A DNA stretch of 64,000 nt. Source: JAHRAW01 sp965243285 (GTDB lineage: Bacteria; Pseudomonadota; Gammaproteobacteria; Arenicellales; Poriferihabitantaceae). The stretch lies in the NCBI GenBank assembly GCA_965243285.1, contig OZ251537.1, positions 806,001-870,000 of the forward strand, given 5' to 3'. The notes below the pieces were generated by a model. The model saw nothing but the letters and a program-made list of their open reading frames with translations, searched no databases and was not told where the DNA came from. A program made the translations under genes and the position numbers. Position 1 is the stretch's first letter, and each line of letters begins with the position of its first letter. Below, piece after piece: positions 38,137 through 47,117 of this stretch.

Positions 38137-39000
38137 TTGTCCACCGCTGTGAACTCGCCCGATTCACCATCCGATTCGCCGGCGGATTCCGCCACCTTGC
38201 GCTTGTCTAAGTTGATGTCCAGGCGCGGAATCTGCTCGCGCCGCGAGGCCGACCGCTTTATCGAGCAAGGGCTGGTGCAGGTGGATGGCGCCGCCGTGAC
38301 CACCTTAGGCAGCCGCGTTTTCGCGCACCAAACCATCACCCTAGCGGCCGCCGCCCACCGCCAGCAACACCGGCTGGCCACGGTTTTGCTCAACAAACCG
38401 GTCGGCTATGTATCCGGCACGCCGGAAAAGGGCTATCGCGCGGCGGTGCTGCTGGTGACCACCGCCCGCCGCTGGCCGGTGCGGCTCGAGTCCGGCGATG
38501 AAGCCGATAAATCCACCGAATCCGCTGAATCCAGCGACCGCAAACCTGTCGAATCCGCTGCACTCGCCGAATCCGCCCATCGCACGCCCAATCGCCACGG
38601 CTTAGCCCCCGCCGGGCGGCTCGACATCGACTCCATGGGCTTGCTGGTTTTCACCCAAGACGGGCGCATCGCCCGCCACCTAATCAGCCCCGAAAGCCGC
38701 ATCGAAAAGGAATATTGGGTGCGCGTAACCGGCACCATCACCCCGCAAAAACTTGCCCTACTACGCCACGGCATCGCCCTAGACGACAAACCCCTACGCC
38801 CAGCGAAAATCGAGCAACTGCCCGGCCACGGCCGCCTAAAATTCACCCTCACCGAAGGCCGCAAACGCCAAATCCGCCGCATGTGTGAACATGTAGAATT
38901 GCGCGTCACCCGCCTAACCCGCACCCGCATCGGCGCCATCGAACTCGGCACACTGGCCAGCGGTCAATGGCGATTTTTGCAGCCGCATGAGTCGTTTTAA
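38137..39000 (+). CDS. RluF/RsuA-family rRNA pseudouridine synthase
   Basis: This 287-aa enzyme isomerises a uridine in rRNA. An N-terminal S4 RNA-binding domain (about 20-65, LRLSKLMSRRGICSRREADRFIEQGLV-like) precedes the catalytic domain with GRLDIDSMGLLVFTQDG, whose first Asp is catalytic, and ends with EGRKRQIRRMCEHVELRVTRLTRTRIG. This fits the RluF/RluB/RsuA group. An insert of about 45 residues rich in Ser, Glu and Ala (near 105-150) is unusual. The start is TTG 38137 or GTG 38149; the Ser/Asp-rich leader does not decide. Confidence 0.88.
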   Translation: MSTAVNSPDSPSDSPADSATLRLSKLMSRRGICSRREADRFIEQGLVQVDGAAVTTLGSRVFAHQTITLAAAAHRQQHRLATVLLNKPVGYVSGTPEKGYRAAVLLVTTARRWPVRLESGDEADKSTESAESSDRKPVESAALAESAHRTPNRHGLAPAGRLDIDSMGLLVFTQDGRIARHLISPESRIEKEYWVRVTGTITPQKLALLRHGIALDDKPLRPAKIEQLPGHGRLKFTLTEGRKRQIRRMCEHVELRVTRLTRTRIGAIELGTLASGQWRFLQPHESF

Positions 39001-39146
39001 CAAATCATGCGGCGATTATTTATGGCCATTAAATCGGCGAGAATAAGCGCAATCTACGGCAACCATTTAAATGCTTTTAGCGAGCCATTTTGATGATTAT
39101 TGTCGTAAAATCGTGCCGTCACGCTTTTGTGCCGGCGTAGTTTTAA

Positions 39147-39174
39147 GGGAATTACCTACATAAATTTGCTTATT
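39147..39174. repeat. Inverted terminus facing the one at 43126
   Basis: GGGAATTACCTACATAAATT followed by TGCTTATT recurs in inverted orientation at 43099-43126 with two differences over 28 bases. It stands 30 bp before the broken methylase gene. No partner end is found close by. Confidence 0.6.
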
Positions 39175-39200
39175 GTAATTTTGCAGCGCTAATCGAATCT

Positions 39201-40527
39201 ATGAATTTGAACCAAAAGAGTGCGCGTACCAGTCGGTCGGCGGATACAAAATGCCGAAGCCATAGTACGGCAACTTTTCGCCAAGCAGCGCCGTTATATA
39301 AGCATGTCGGAGGCAGTAAAGAATGCGTGGATGATTTCTCCCCGACGACAACAAATTGGATGGCGAGCACCACGGCGGCGGGTAAAAAAGTCTTCGGGCA
39401 ATTTATGTCGCCAAAACCATTGCGGCGCTATTTATTAGCGCAACTGAAGATCAAAAATGGCGACAAAGTTTTAGACCCGGCAGTGGGCACCGGTGAGTTT
39501 TTGAACGATGTCAGAAGTATCTGCCGGGGCGCAAAATTATACGGCTGGGATGTGGATGACACTATATTAAGTTATGCCACACAATTAGCACCATCAGCAA
39601 AATTGCGGCGCTGTTCTTCGTTGCTGATGCCGGAAAAAAACAAATATGATTTTGTTATCGGCAACCCGCCTTATTTTCAACTGAAATTAAGCGCACCAGA
39701 AAAATCCATATTCAAAGAGGTTATTGGCGGTCGACCTAACATTTTCGCACTGTTTTTTAAGGTGGGAATTGATGCCTTGAAGCCAGGTGGGCGGCTGGCT
39801 TATATCGTGCCGCCATCCATGAACGCTGGGGCCTATTTCGAAAATTTGCGCCAATTTATTACCCAAAATAACCATGTAACGCATCTGAAAATATTCGAGA
39901 AAACGAATTTTTTCAACGGTGCGCAAACGGCGGTGCAAATTATCGTGGTGAAAAAAGGCCCTGGGAATTCGGTGCATTCCCATCTCATCCATGATGTTTC
40001 ATCGGGCAAGAAGTTGACGCTATTGACGCAAAATTTAAATGATGCGAAAAAAATTCGCGCATCATTCATCTTTGCATAGCCTAGGTTTCCAAGCAGTGAC
40101 TGGCACACTGGTTTGGAATCAGCACAAACATCAATTAACCCATAAAAAAAACAAAGGCAATGTGCCGCTGCTTTACGCCAGAAATATTGTCGATAATAAA
40201 ATTGGTTTTTCCCATGATAGTCGGCGACCGCAATATATAAAAACAGATAAATTATTCACCGGCAAAGCCATTGTGGTTAATCGAATCATCGGCGCTGTTG
40301 GCCAAGGTCGCATAAAATGCGCGCTGGTCGAAGACGGATGTGTATTCGCTGCCGAAAATCATCTCAATGTTATCCAACCCCATGTTACTGCGTCGCAAAA
40401 AATCAGCATCGAGGAGTTATTCGATAAAATTAATACGCCTAAATTTGTAAAAAGTGCCGCATCGATAACAGGCAACACCCAACTCTCCGCCAGTGAATGG
40501 AATTATTTTGTGCCAATGAATGTTTAA
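39201..40527 (+). pseudogene. Frameshifted gamma-class N6-adenine DNA methyltransferase
   Basis: Two consecutive frames encode one TaqI/Eco57I-like methylase. The first has motif I LDPAVGTGEFL at about 91-101 and catalytic NPPYF at 155-159, and ends at 40079. The second resumes at about 40054 and carries the C-terminal recognition part (FSHDSRRPQYIKTDKLF, IIGAVGQGRIKCALVEDG). They join if the A7 tract at 40047-40053 had six A. The region is A+T rich. The convergent gene next to it is a broken nuclease, so this is the remains of a restriction-modification pair. Phase-variable slippage or a sequencing error are alternatives. The first 53 codons may not belong; ATG 39360 is another start. Confidence 0.8.
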
Positions 40528-40535
40528 TCTCGACG

Positions 40536-41386
40536 TTAATTAACCCAAACATGAAAGCATGCCGTTTGCACCCAATTCGCCGCTGGTATTTTGCCCCCGC
40601 CAGCCAATTTAAAACTATTTTTGTAATTTGGATAAAGTTTTCCAATAATTCTGGATTGTTCGCCGACCACGCATAGCTGTGCACGTTTTTTGGTTTTTTC
40701 AACTTTATAAATTAATATAGATTCATCTTCTAGAAAACATTTGTCGTATGGAATTAAACCGTTTTTCCAGTCGCACATTAACATCAATGGAAATTTGTCA
40801 GGCCGCTTCTGGGCATAAGTTTTTATAATCTCATCGCCTTTTGTAATTCCTTTTGCAATGTTTCTAAAAAAATCGGTAGCCGGGGGTTAGGGTCGCCCAG
40901 TACTTTGTGCTTTAAAAAATCAGTTAGCGAATCCATTTGTTTGTTTTTATGATTTTCGATGTCATCTTCGGTTCCTCCGTTTATAAAAATATTTCTTCTT
41001 TCTTTCATTCCATTGATCATGTTCGACTTTATAAAATCTGTTTCATCGCCGAGCGCCCAAGATACGATTTTTAATCCGCAGTTCCCGTCGGTTATAAATT
41101 TTCCACTTTTGATCTCTATTTCCGTGCTTGAGTTGACTTCATAAAGGTCTTTTCCATCTCGGTTGTTATCTGATGCAATAAAAGATCCGCCTTCCTGGAA
41201 GTGGCGGTTTAGCGATTCTCTACATCTTCGCAAAAATAGTACTATTTCGTTTGAAGTTTTATGTTTGACGACTTGTACTTTTTGGGTATCTGGCAGATTA
41301 TGTATTTCTTGTGACGCTTACTCATCGCACATTTCCCCAGCCAAAAAATATATTAGGAATCTTTCAAATTGATAAAAATTTGGCAT
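40536..41386 (-). pseudogene. Broken restriction endonuclease gene
   Basis: Reading from ATG 41386, one frame runs to 40823 with a single in-frame TAA at 41320-41318 (codon 23). It then continues in another frame to 40536 after an indel near 40840-40860. The composite of about 280 aa contains STEIEIKSG, which fits the E-x-K catalytic strand of PD-(D/E)xK nucleases. I do not recognise the family. It converges on the damaged methylase gene with 8 bp between them. The A+T-rich composition matches that gene and differs from pyrD downstream. Confidence 0.7.
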
Positions 41387-41427
41387 AGTGGTTTTGTGTT
41401 TGAATAAAAATACTGCAAACGGGCTTG

Positions 41428-42471
41428 TCACGAGCCGTTTATGCCGTCACGCAAGCCATCGATAATATCGCCGATAAGTTTCGGGCCGTGATGGGTGAAA
41501 CCGGTGCAGATTTGCACTAATTCGGCGCCGGCTTGGAATTTTTCCACGGCGGCGGCGACCGAGTCGATGCCGCCGATGCCGATGAGGGGGATTTCGCCTT
41601 GCAGATTGCGATGCAGATAGGCGATGGCTTCGGTGGCACGGGCGGCTAATGGCGGGCCGCTCAAGCCGCCGGCCTCACCAGCATGAAGGTGGTTGCGGAC
41701 ACCATCGCGAGACAGCGTGGTGTTGGTGGCGGCGATGCCGTCCATATGGTGACGGCGTGCCATGGCGACGATGTGGTCGAGGGCGGCGGCATCCAAATCC
41801 GGCGAGATTTTTAGCACCAGCGGCAAGCGCCGCCCGCTTTTTTCCGCCAACTCCATGCGTTTGCTATCGAGGCCGGCGAGCAACGGCCCGAGGGCATCTT
41901 CGCGCTGTAAATCCCGCAAGCCGCGGGTGTTCGGCGAGGAAATATTGATGGCGACATAATCGGCGTGATCGTGCACGGCTTCCAGGCAGACGAGATAATC
42001 GGCGAGGGCATCGAGCGTGGTGGTGTTCTTGCCGATGTTGATGCCCTTGATGATGTCCGGCGAGGTGCTTTCTAAATTTTTGACGAAACGATCCAGCCCA
42101 ACGCTGTTAAAGCCCATTCGGTTGATGGCGGCGTGGTGCTCGGGCAACCAGAATAAGCGCGGCTCTTGGTTGCCATGTTGTAGTAAAGGCGTGACCGTGC
42201 CGAGCTCGACCCAACCAAAGCCCAAGGCGTGCAGTGCGTTGCAGGCTTGGCATTGCTTGTCGACGCCAGCGGCTAAACCCACCGGATTGGGGAATTCGAT
42301 GCCCATGACGGTGCGCGGCAACGGCGACAGTCGGTCACGGTGGCGTTTTCGCAACAGTTTGGTCAGTAACCGTTTACGCGACACCCACGCCAAGCGTTTT
42401 ATGGCGAGGTCATGAGCGGTTTCCGGCGGCAATCTGGACAGCAACAGCCACCGCAAAAAGGCGTACGACAT
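41428..42471 (-). CDS. pyrD: Dihydroorotate dehydrogenase (quinone), class 2
   Basis: This membrane-associated flavoenzyme of pyrimidine synthesis (347 aa) oxidises dihydroorotate with ubiquinone. It has the N-terminal hydrophobic helix region with FLRWLLLSRLPPETAHDLAI, the FMN-binding NPVGLAAGVDKQCQACNALHALGFG, the substrate loop NISSPNTRGLRDLQ with the class 2 catalytic Ser region, and IGIGGIDSVAAAVEKFQAGAELVQICTG. The length is typical. It is transcribed toward the dead restriction-modification pair. Confidence 0.95.
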   Translation of the reverse strand: MSYAFLRWLLLSRLPPETAHDLAIKRLAWVSRKRLLTKLLRKRHRDRLSPLPRTVMGIEFPNPVGLAAGVDKQCQACNALHALGFGWVELGTVTPLLQHGNQEPRLFWLPEHHAAINRMGFNSVGLDRFVKNLESTSPDIIKGINIGKNTTTLDALADYLVCLEAVHDHADYVAINISSPNTRGLRDLQREDALGPLLAGLDSKRMELAEKSGRRLPLVLKISPDLDAAALDHIVAMARRHHMDGIAATNTTLSRDGVRNHLHAGEAGGLSGPPLAARATEAIAYLHRNLQGEIPLIGIGGIDSVAAAVEKFQAGAELVQICTGFTHHGPKLIGDIIDGLRDGINGS

Positions 42472-42638
42472 CAGTCAATCACACAAATGGTGTGGGGATG
42501 TGAAGATGTTGGCTGGCAACGATATAGAGCATATTGAGCACGATGGTAATTTCGCGGCAATAAAGCGTGAGAACGGCTCGTTAAAACGATTTAAATGGTC
42601 GTCATAGCCGATTGCACTCTCGTTTTTACTCGTTCGAC

Positions 42639-42703
42639 GCATCCCGAGGTCGCCACTGGGTTGGACGCGGCTTCCAGTCGGCGTGAATCGTCTCTCGGGA
42701 TGT
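42639..42703. ncRNA. Two-tier hairpin, structured RNA candidate
   Basis: CATCCCGAG (42640-42648) pairs with CTCGGGATG (42694-42702). Inside, CCACTGG (42653-42659) pairs with CCAGTCGG with one bulge. The structure lies 168 bp upstream of pyrD and is not a family A, B or C sequence. No T-run follows on either strand, so it is not a simple terminator. It could be a leader of pyrD or an independent RNA. Confidence 0.35.
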
Positions 42704-42828
42704 CGATGCTGTTCACCTGGGTAATTCGCTAGACTGATTCCACTATGCTCATGGGGAGAATGTGTATCAGGGGAACTAAGCCCCTATGGTACGCATTATC
42801 TACTAAAAGATGAACCGCGTTTGAAAAG

Positions 42829-43126
42829 AAATTTATACCAAATCTGCTTGCCTAGTTTGGTTTATTTATATCAACCGCCCCCCATCAAATCTGGCGAAAA
42901 GCCGCTAGATTTGATTCCCCCTCAAGGGGGGTGATTGGAAAGAAGCATTGGTGATGTCATGTTTATTAGCACGTTTGGCGATGATTGCACTGGGCATCTT
43001 CCTAACTCCCCGGGGGAGTCGACACGCCGTAGGCCGGCCGGTGGGGCGGTTGCCATCGCCAAATAACATACATTCCGCATACGGAAAACGCCAACCCAAA
43101 TAAGCAGATTTATGTAGGTAATTCCT
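42829..43126. mobile_element. Degenerate family B-like element
   Basis: The left end GAAATTTATACCAAATCTGC is a decayed version of the family end. The right end, reverse-complemented, is AGGAATTACCTACATAAATC. Inside are the diagnostic TCTGGCGAAAAGCCGCTAGA hairpin, a CCCCCTC/GGGGGG module and an ACTCCCCGGGGGAGT palindrome. The open frame on its minus strand (42905-43159) resembles no known protein. The surrounding 42472-42828 contains only the hairpin described separately and the pyrD leader. Confidence 0.6.
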
Positions 43127-43318
43127 CAAAAATAGGGCGCGAATGGTTGCCGCCATCATTTAACTCAAGCCGATATAAACAATATATTACCATAACCGCC
43201 CCCGCCGCCCGCTTGCCATGCACTCCAATGGCGGGGATAATCATGTGATTGAATCCGCCGCTTGTTGGGTTGATTCACGCGCAAATTTCACCCGTATAAC
43301 CACCCTTGAGACGCGCTT

Positions 43319-44674
43319 ATGAATGCCGGAAATGTCGCCAATGCCGATTTGCTGAGCGCCGACCGCCAGCACTTGATTCACCCGCTGCACCACACCGCCA
43401 GCCATGCCGATGGGCGGGTTTGGGTGCGCGGCGAGGGGGCGTATTTGTATGATGCCGATGGCGGGCGGTTTATCGATGGGCTGTCGTGTTTGTGGAATGT
43501 CAGCGCCGGGCATGGCCGCGCCGAGTTGGCGGCGGCGGCGGCGGCGCAGATGCGCGAACTGGCGTTTTGCTCCAGTTATGCCGGCGGCTCGAACCGCCCG
43601 GCTATCGAATTGGCGGCGCGGTTGGCGAAAATCACCTATCCCGGCATCGATAATTTCTACTTCACCAGCGGCGGCGGCGAAGCCACCGACAGCAACATCA
43701 AATTGGCGCGCTATTACTGGAAAACCCTCGGGCGGGCGGATAAAACCAAGGTCATCGGTCGCCAATGGGGCTATCACGGCGTGACTTTCGGCGCCATGTG
43801 CGCCACCGGCATCAGCGGCTACTGGGCGAATTTTGGACCGCTGATTCCGGGCTTTAGCCACATTCCGGCGCCGGATCCGTACCATTATCCGGCCCCAGCG
43901 GACGGCTCCTCCATCGGCCTCGCCGCCGCTAACGAGTTGGAGCGGGAAATCCTCAAACAGGGCGCCGACACGGTAGCCATGTTCATCGCCGAGCCGGTGC
44001 AAGGCGCCGGCGGGGTGATCGTGCCGCCAGCGGATTATTTCCCCCGCATTCGCGAAATTTGCGATCAATACGAAGTGTTGCTGGTCTCGGATGAAGTCAT
44101 CACTGGCTTTGGCCGCACCGGCAAAATGTTCGGCTTACAACACTACGGCGTGACCCCGGATCTCATCCAGTTCGCCAAATCCATCACCTCCGGCGCGCTG
44201 CCTTTGGGCGGCATCGGCATCAGCGCGAAAATTGCCGAGACCATCACCGCCGCCAAAAAACCGTGGATGCACGCCTACACCTACAGCGGCCACCCCACCA
44301 CCTGCGCCGTGGCGTTAGCGACTTTGGACATCATCGAAAATGAAGATTTGCCGGCCCAAGCGGCCAGTAAGGGCGATTATCTGCTGAAAAACCTACGCGC
44401 CACGCTGGGCGAGCATCCCCATGTGGGCAATATTCGCGGCCAGGGCTTGATGGCGGGGGTGGAAATAGTCGCCGACAAATCCACCAAGCAATGGTTCGAG
44501 GCCGATTTCGGACTCACCGCCAAACTCACCCAGGCGATGTTGGCGCGCGGTTTATACACCCGAGTGCGCGGCGAATTAATCTGCATCGCCCCGCCGCTTA
44601 CCACCGAACACGACATTTTGGACGATATTGTCGAGGCCGTTCGCGGCGCGATTGTGGATACGCTGGGCGTCTAA
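43319..44674 (+). CDS. Class III omega-aminotransferase, possible taurine:pyruvate aminotransferase
   Basis: This PLP-dependent aminotransferase of 451 aa has FYFTSGGGEATDSNIKLARYY for phosphate binding, IAEPVQGAGGVIVPPADYFP, VSDEVITGFGRTGKMF with the cofactor Asp, and the PLP Lys in LIQFAKSITSGALPLGG. It belongs to the omega-amino acid:pyruvate group that includes taurine- and beta-alanine-pyruvate aminotransferases. A taurine importer in this window makes taurine a reasonable substrate, but no sulfoacetaldehyde acetyltransferase (xsc) gene is present here to complete the route. It is monocistronic. Confidence 0.85.
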   Translation: MNAGNVANADLLSADRQHLIHPLHHTASHADGRVWVRGEGAYLYDADGGRFIDGLSCLWNVSAGHGRAELAAAAAAQMRELAFCSSYAGGSNRPAIELAARLAKITYPGIDNFYFTSGGGEATDSNIKLARYYWKTLGRADKTKVIGRQWGYHGVTFGAMCATGISGYWANFGPLIPGFSHIPAPDPYHYPAPADGSSIGLAAANELEREILKQGADTVAMFIAEPVQGAGGVIVPPADYFPRIREICDQYEVLLVSDEVITGFGRTGKMFGLQHYGVTPDLIQFAKSITSGALPLGGIGISAKIAETITAAKKPWMHAYTYSGHPTTCAVALATLDIIENEDLPAQAASKGDYLLKNLRATLGEHPHVGNIRGQGLMAGVEIVADKSTKQWFEADFGLTAKLTQAMLARGLYTRVRGELICIAPPLTTEHDILDDIVEAVRGAIVDTLGV

Positions 44675-44730
44675 TCGGCGGGGTTGGTGTGGAGTGCGGT
44701 TTGATTTTCGCTTTCGCCTTTAAATTCCCA

Positions 44731-45108
44731 TCAAGCCAAATCCGCCGCCAAACTCATCACCCGACCATCGCCAGTGGGAATTTCCCCCAAAGTGGCCGTA
44801 TCCACCGCATCCAAACAGCCGATGTTCACGCCGTATTCATCCGGATTGCTGCGCCTGGCGTGATGGGTGTAGATGCCGCAAGTTTTGCAGAAATAATGGC
44901 GAGCGGTGCGGGTGTTCCATTGATACAACGCGAGGTTGTCGGCGCCGCGGGTTACGCGCAATGCGTGCAGCGGCACGCCGCCCATGATGGCGCCACGGCG
45001 GCGACACAGCGAGCAATTGCAGCGCCGCAAATTTTGCCAGCCGTGTTTTAGGGTGAGGGTGAATTCAACGGCGCCGCAGTGACACTTGCCAAGCAGGGTT
45101 TCGGGCAT
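44731..45108 (-). CDS. GFA/CENP-V domain zinc protein
   Basis: This small protein of 125 aa is from the glutathione-dependent formaldehyde-activating (GFA) family. Zinc-ligand cysteines appear in GKCHCGAVEF, CNCSLCRRRG and FCKTCGIYTHH, the usual pattern for two zinc sites. Most members have no proven formaldehyde activity and the function is unknown. ATG 45108 is chosen over an upstream TTG because MPETLLGKCHC is the usual family start. It converges on the aminotransferase gene. Confidence 0.88.
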   Translation of the reverse strand: MPETLLGKCHCGAVEFTLTLKHGWQNLRRCNCSLCRRRGAIMGGVPLHALRVTRGADNLALYQWNTRTARHYFCKTCGIYTHHARRSNPDEYGVNIGCLDAVDTATLGEIPTGDGRVMSLAADLA

Positions 45109-45223
45109 GGGGAGTTCCGCCTGGTTGATGAGCAAGAGATTTAGCGCTCAATATACATTAAGAAAAAACCGCGATGCCGAATAAAGCGCCACGGAATTTT
45201 GCCCATAAAAATAGCGATTTATA

Positions 45224-45247
45224 GGGGATTTATATACCTAAATCCCC
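45224..45247. repeat. Solo family B terminus pair
   Basis: GGGGATTTATATACCTAAAT followed by CCCC is a near-perfect palindrome made of two family B ends without interior. It lies between the divergently transcribed GFA and D-cysteine desulfhydrase-like genes. Confidence 0.7.
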
Positions 45248-45330
45248 TATCAAAACCCCACCAATATAACTAGAGTAACTTGTGCCGCTTATCCCATGAT
45301 ATTCCCTAAACCCTAATCCAGCGAATTTTT

Positions 45331-46377
45331 ATGGCCGCCGCCGCTGAAAAATCCACCGCCTTTTTGGCCGCCGCGCTGGCCCGGGCGCCGCGTTTCTCCT
45401 GCGCGCATTTGCCGACGCCGTTGGCGCCGCTGACGCGCTTAAGCGCCCATCTCGGCGGGCCGAATTTGTGGCTCAAGCGCGATGACTGCACCGGCCTCGC
45501 CACCGGCGGCAACAAGGCGCGCAAGCTCGAGTTTTTGCTCGGCGACGCCATCGCCCAGGGCGCCGACGCGGTCATCACCCACGGCGCGGTGCAGTCCAAC
45601 CATGTGCGCCAAACCGCCGCCGCCGCCGCCATGGCGGGCATGCATTGCGAGGTGTTATACGAACACCGCGTGGCCGGCGCGGATGAAGATTACGCTACCT
45701 CGGGCAATGTCTTGCTCACCCGCTTGCTCGGCGCGGCGCGCCACGATTACCCCAAAGACGCCGATATGGAGGCCGCCATGGCAAGCCGCGCCGAGGCCTT
45801 GCGCGCCGCCGGCAAAAAACCCTACACCATCGCCGGCGGTGGCTCCGATGCCATCGGCGCCATGGGCTACGCCAACTGCGCGCTGGAATTGGCACGCCAA
45901 GCCGCGGATATGGAGCTCGCCATCCACAGCGTGGTGCACGCCACCGGCAGCGCCGGCACCCAGGCCGGTTTGGTCGCCGGTTGCCATGCCATGGACTGGC
46001 CGTACCCGGTGCTCGGCATCGGCGTGCGACTGCCGCGCCAGCAACAGGAGGAAAAAGTATTCGCCCTGGCGCGCGCCACCGCCGCGCAGCTCGGCCTCAG
46101 CGTCGAATTACCGCGCCACCGCGTGGTGGCAAATGGCGACTATGTCGGCGCCGGCTACGGCCTGCCCACCGACGGCATGCGCGAAGCGATATCCCTACTA
46201 GCGCGCCTCGAAGGCATTTTGTTAGACCCGGTGTATTCCGGCAAAGGCATGGCCGGGCTTATCGATTTAGTCCGCACCGGCGCCTTCGCCGCCACCGACA
46301 ATGTGGTGTTTCTGCACACCGGCGGCACCGCCGCGCTATTCGGCTACCGCTCGGCGTTCGAGGGAAATCTGGGCTGA
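45331..46377 (+). CDS. D-cysteine desulfhydrase / L-cysteate sulfo-lyase family protein
   Basis: This PLP fold-type II enzyme has 348 aa. The PLP lysine lies in LATGGNKARKLEFLLGDA. HGAVQSNHVRQTAAAAA and ATGSAGTQAGLVAG bind cofactor phosphate and substrate. The family contains ACC deaminase, D-cysteine desulfhydrase (DcyD) and cysteate sulfo-lyase (CuyA). It could release sulfide and ammonia from D-cysteine, or sulfite from cysteate. The second would fit an organism importing taurine. Sequence alone does not separate the options for me. Confidence 0.82.
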   Translation: MAAAAEKSTAFLAAALARAPRFSCAHLPTPLAPLTRLSAHLGGPNLWLKRDDCTGLATGGNKARKLEFLLGDAIAQGADAVITHGAVQSNHVRQTAAAAAMAGMHCEVLYEHRVAGADEDYATSGNVLLTRLLGAARHDYPKDADMEAAMASRAEALRAAGKKPYTIAGGGSDAIGAMGYANCALELARQAADMELAIHSVVHATGSAGTQAGLVAGCHAMDWPYPVLGIGVRLPRQQQEEKVFALARATAAQLGLSVELPRHRVVANGDYVGAGYGLPTDGMREAISLLARLEGILLDPVYSGKGMAGLIDLVRTGAFAATDNVVFLHTGGTAALFGYRSAFEGNLG

Positions 46378-46538
46378 ACAACGCTTACCATTCGCGGAAT
46401 AATCCAGCCCCGGTTTTTATGGCTTACTGTGCATTAAACACTCCAGAAAACATGCCGGGGCGATGTGATGGCACCGCCCCGGCCATCAAACCTTAGTCCA
46501 TCAAATTGCAGTTTCCATGTAACGATTAAGCGAACTCG

Positions 46539-47117
46539 CTAATCATTGTCATTGCTGCACGCATTGTGACAGCGGTCTTGACAATCATGCCAGCAATCAG
46601 CTCCATCGCCGCGCACCATGGACTCGCTGAAAGTCGCCTCGTAAAGCCCTTTGGTTTTCTCGAAGGACTCCTTTAACTGCTGTTCATCTTCCTCGCCGCG
46701 TAAACCGAAATAAGGGAAGTGGTGAAAATAACCCCCAAATAATTTCTCGCTGTCGCGACAATAGGCGCGCGTATCCAAAATATGATAGTGCCATATTGTG
46801 TCCATTATCTTGTTCGGCACAATTGAATAATGCGGATAAGGAAATTTTCTGCACAGCATTAGATAACGCTTGTACTCGATTTCCGCATCCTCGCACTGTG
46901 CTTGATTCCAACCAATGCCTTCTTTGGGTTCGCCAAGTTTCATCTTGACCATTTCCAAATCAATCTCAGATATGTCGCGGTCAATGCCTTTTTGCATCAA
47001 GAATTTTTGACGCGTCACGCTGATTGGCGACGGCATTTCCATTGCGTATTTCGGGGTTGGGTGAAATTTAAAAACAGCGCCGCCGATGTTGTCAGCGTGG
47101 GTGGTTTGCAGTTGCAT
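46539..47117 (-). CDS. His/Cys-rich protein of the glycine-rich-domain-like (GRDP-type) family
   Basis: This 192-aa protein has a conserved block DTIWHYHILDTRAYCRDSEKLFGGYFHHFPYFGLRG, given here as H110, H112, H132 and H133 within residues 106-141. It resembles the small bacterial glycine-rich domain-containing protein-like family. The histidines suggest a metal site. The tail carries four cysteines at 175, 179, 183 and 187 (C-x3-C-x3-C-x3-C), ready to bind metal or be modified. Its ATG lies inside the end of the oxygenase gene (26-nt overlap) after a strong GGAG site, so the two are translationally coupled. Function unknown. Confidence 0.65.
   Translation of the reverse strand: MQLQTTHADNIGGAVFKFHPTPKYAMEMPSPISVTRQKFLMQKGIDRDISEIDLEMVKMKLGEPKEGIGWNQAQCEDAEIEYKRYLMLCRKFPYPHYSIVPNKIMDTIWHYHILDTRAYCRDSEKLFGGYFHHFPYFGLRGEEDEQQLKESFEKTKGLYEATFSESMVRGDGADCWHDCQDRCHNACSNDND

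Noticed and set aside
39220..39438. Alternative frame over the methylase N-terminus (RRYISMSEAVKN...)
   Set aside because: It faintly recalls a winged-helix antitoxin start, but it overlaps the better-supported methylase frame and lacks a convincing continuation.
42905..43159. 84-aa minus-strand ORF
   Set aside because: It lies within a degenerate family B element and resembles no protein family I know.
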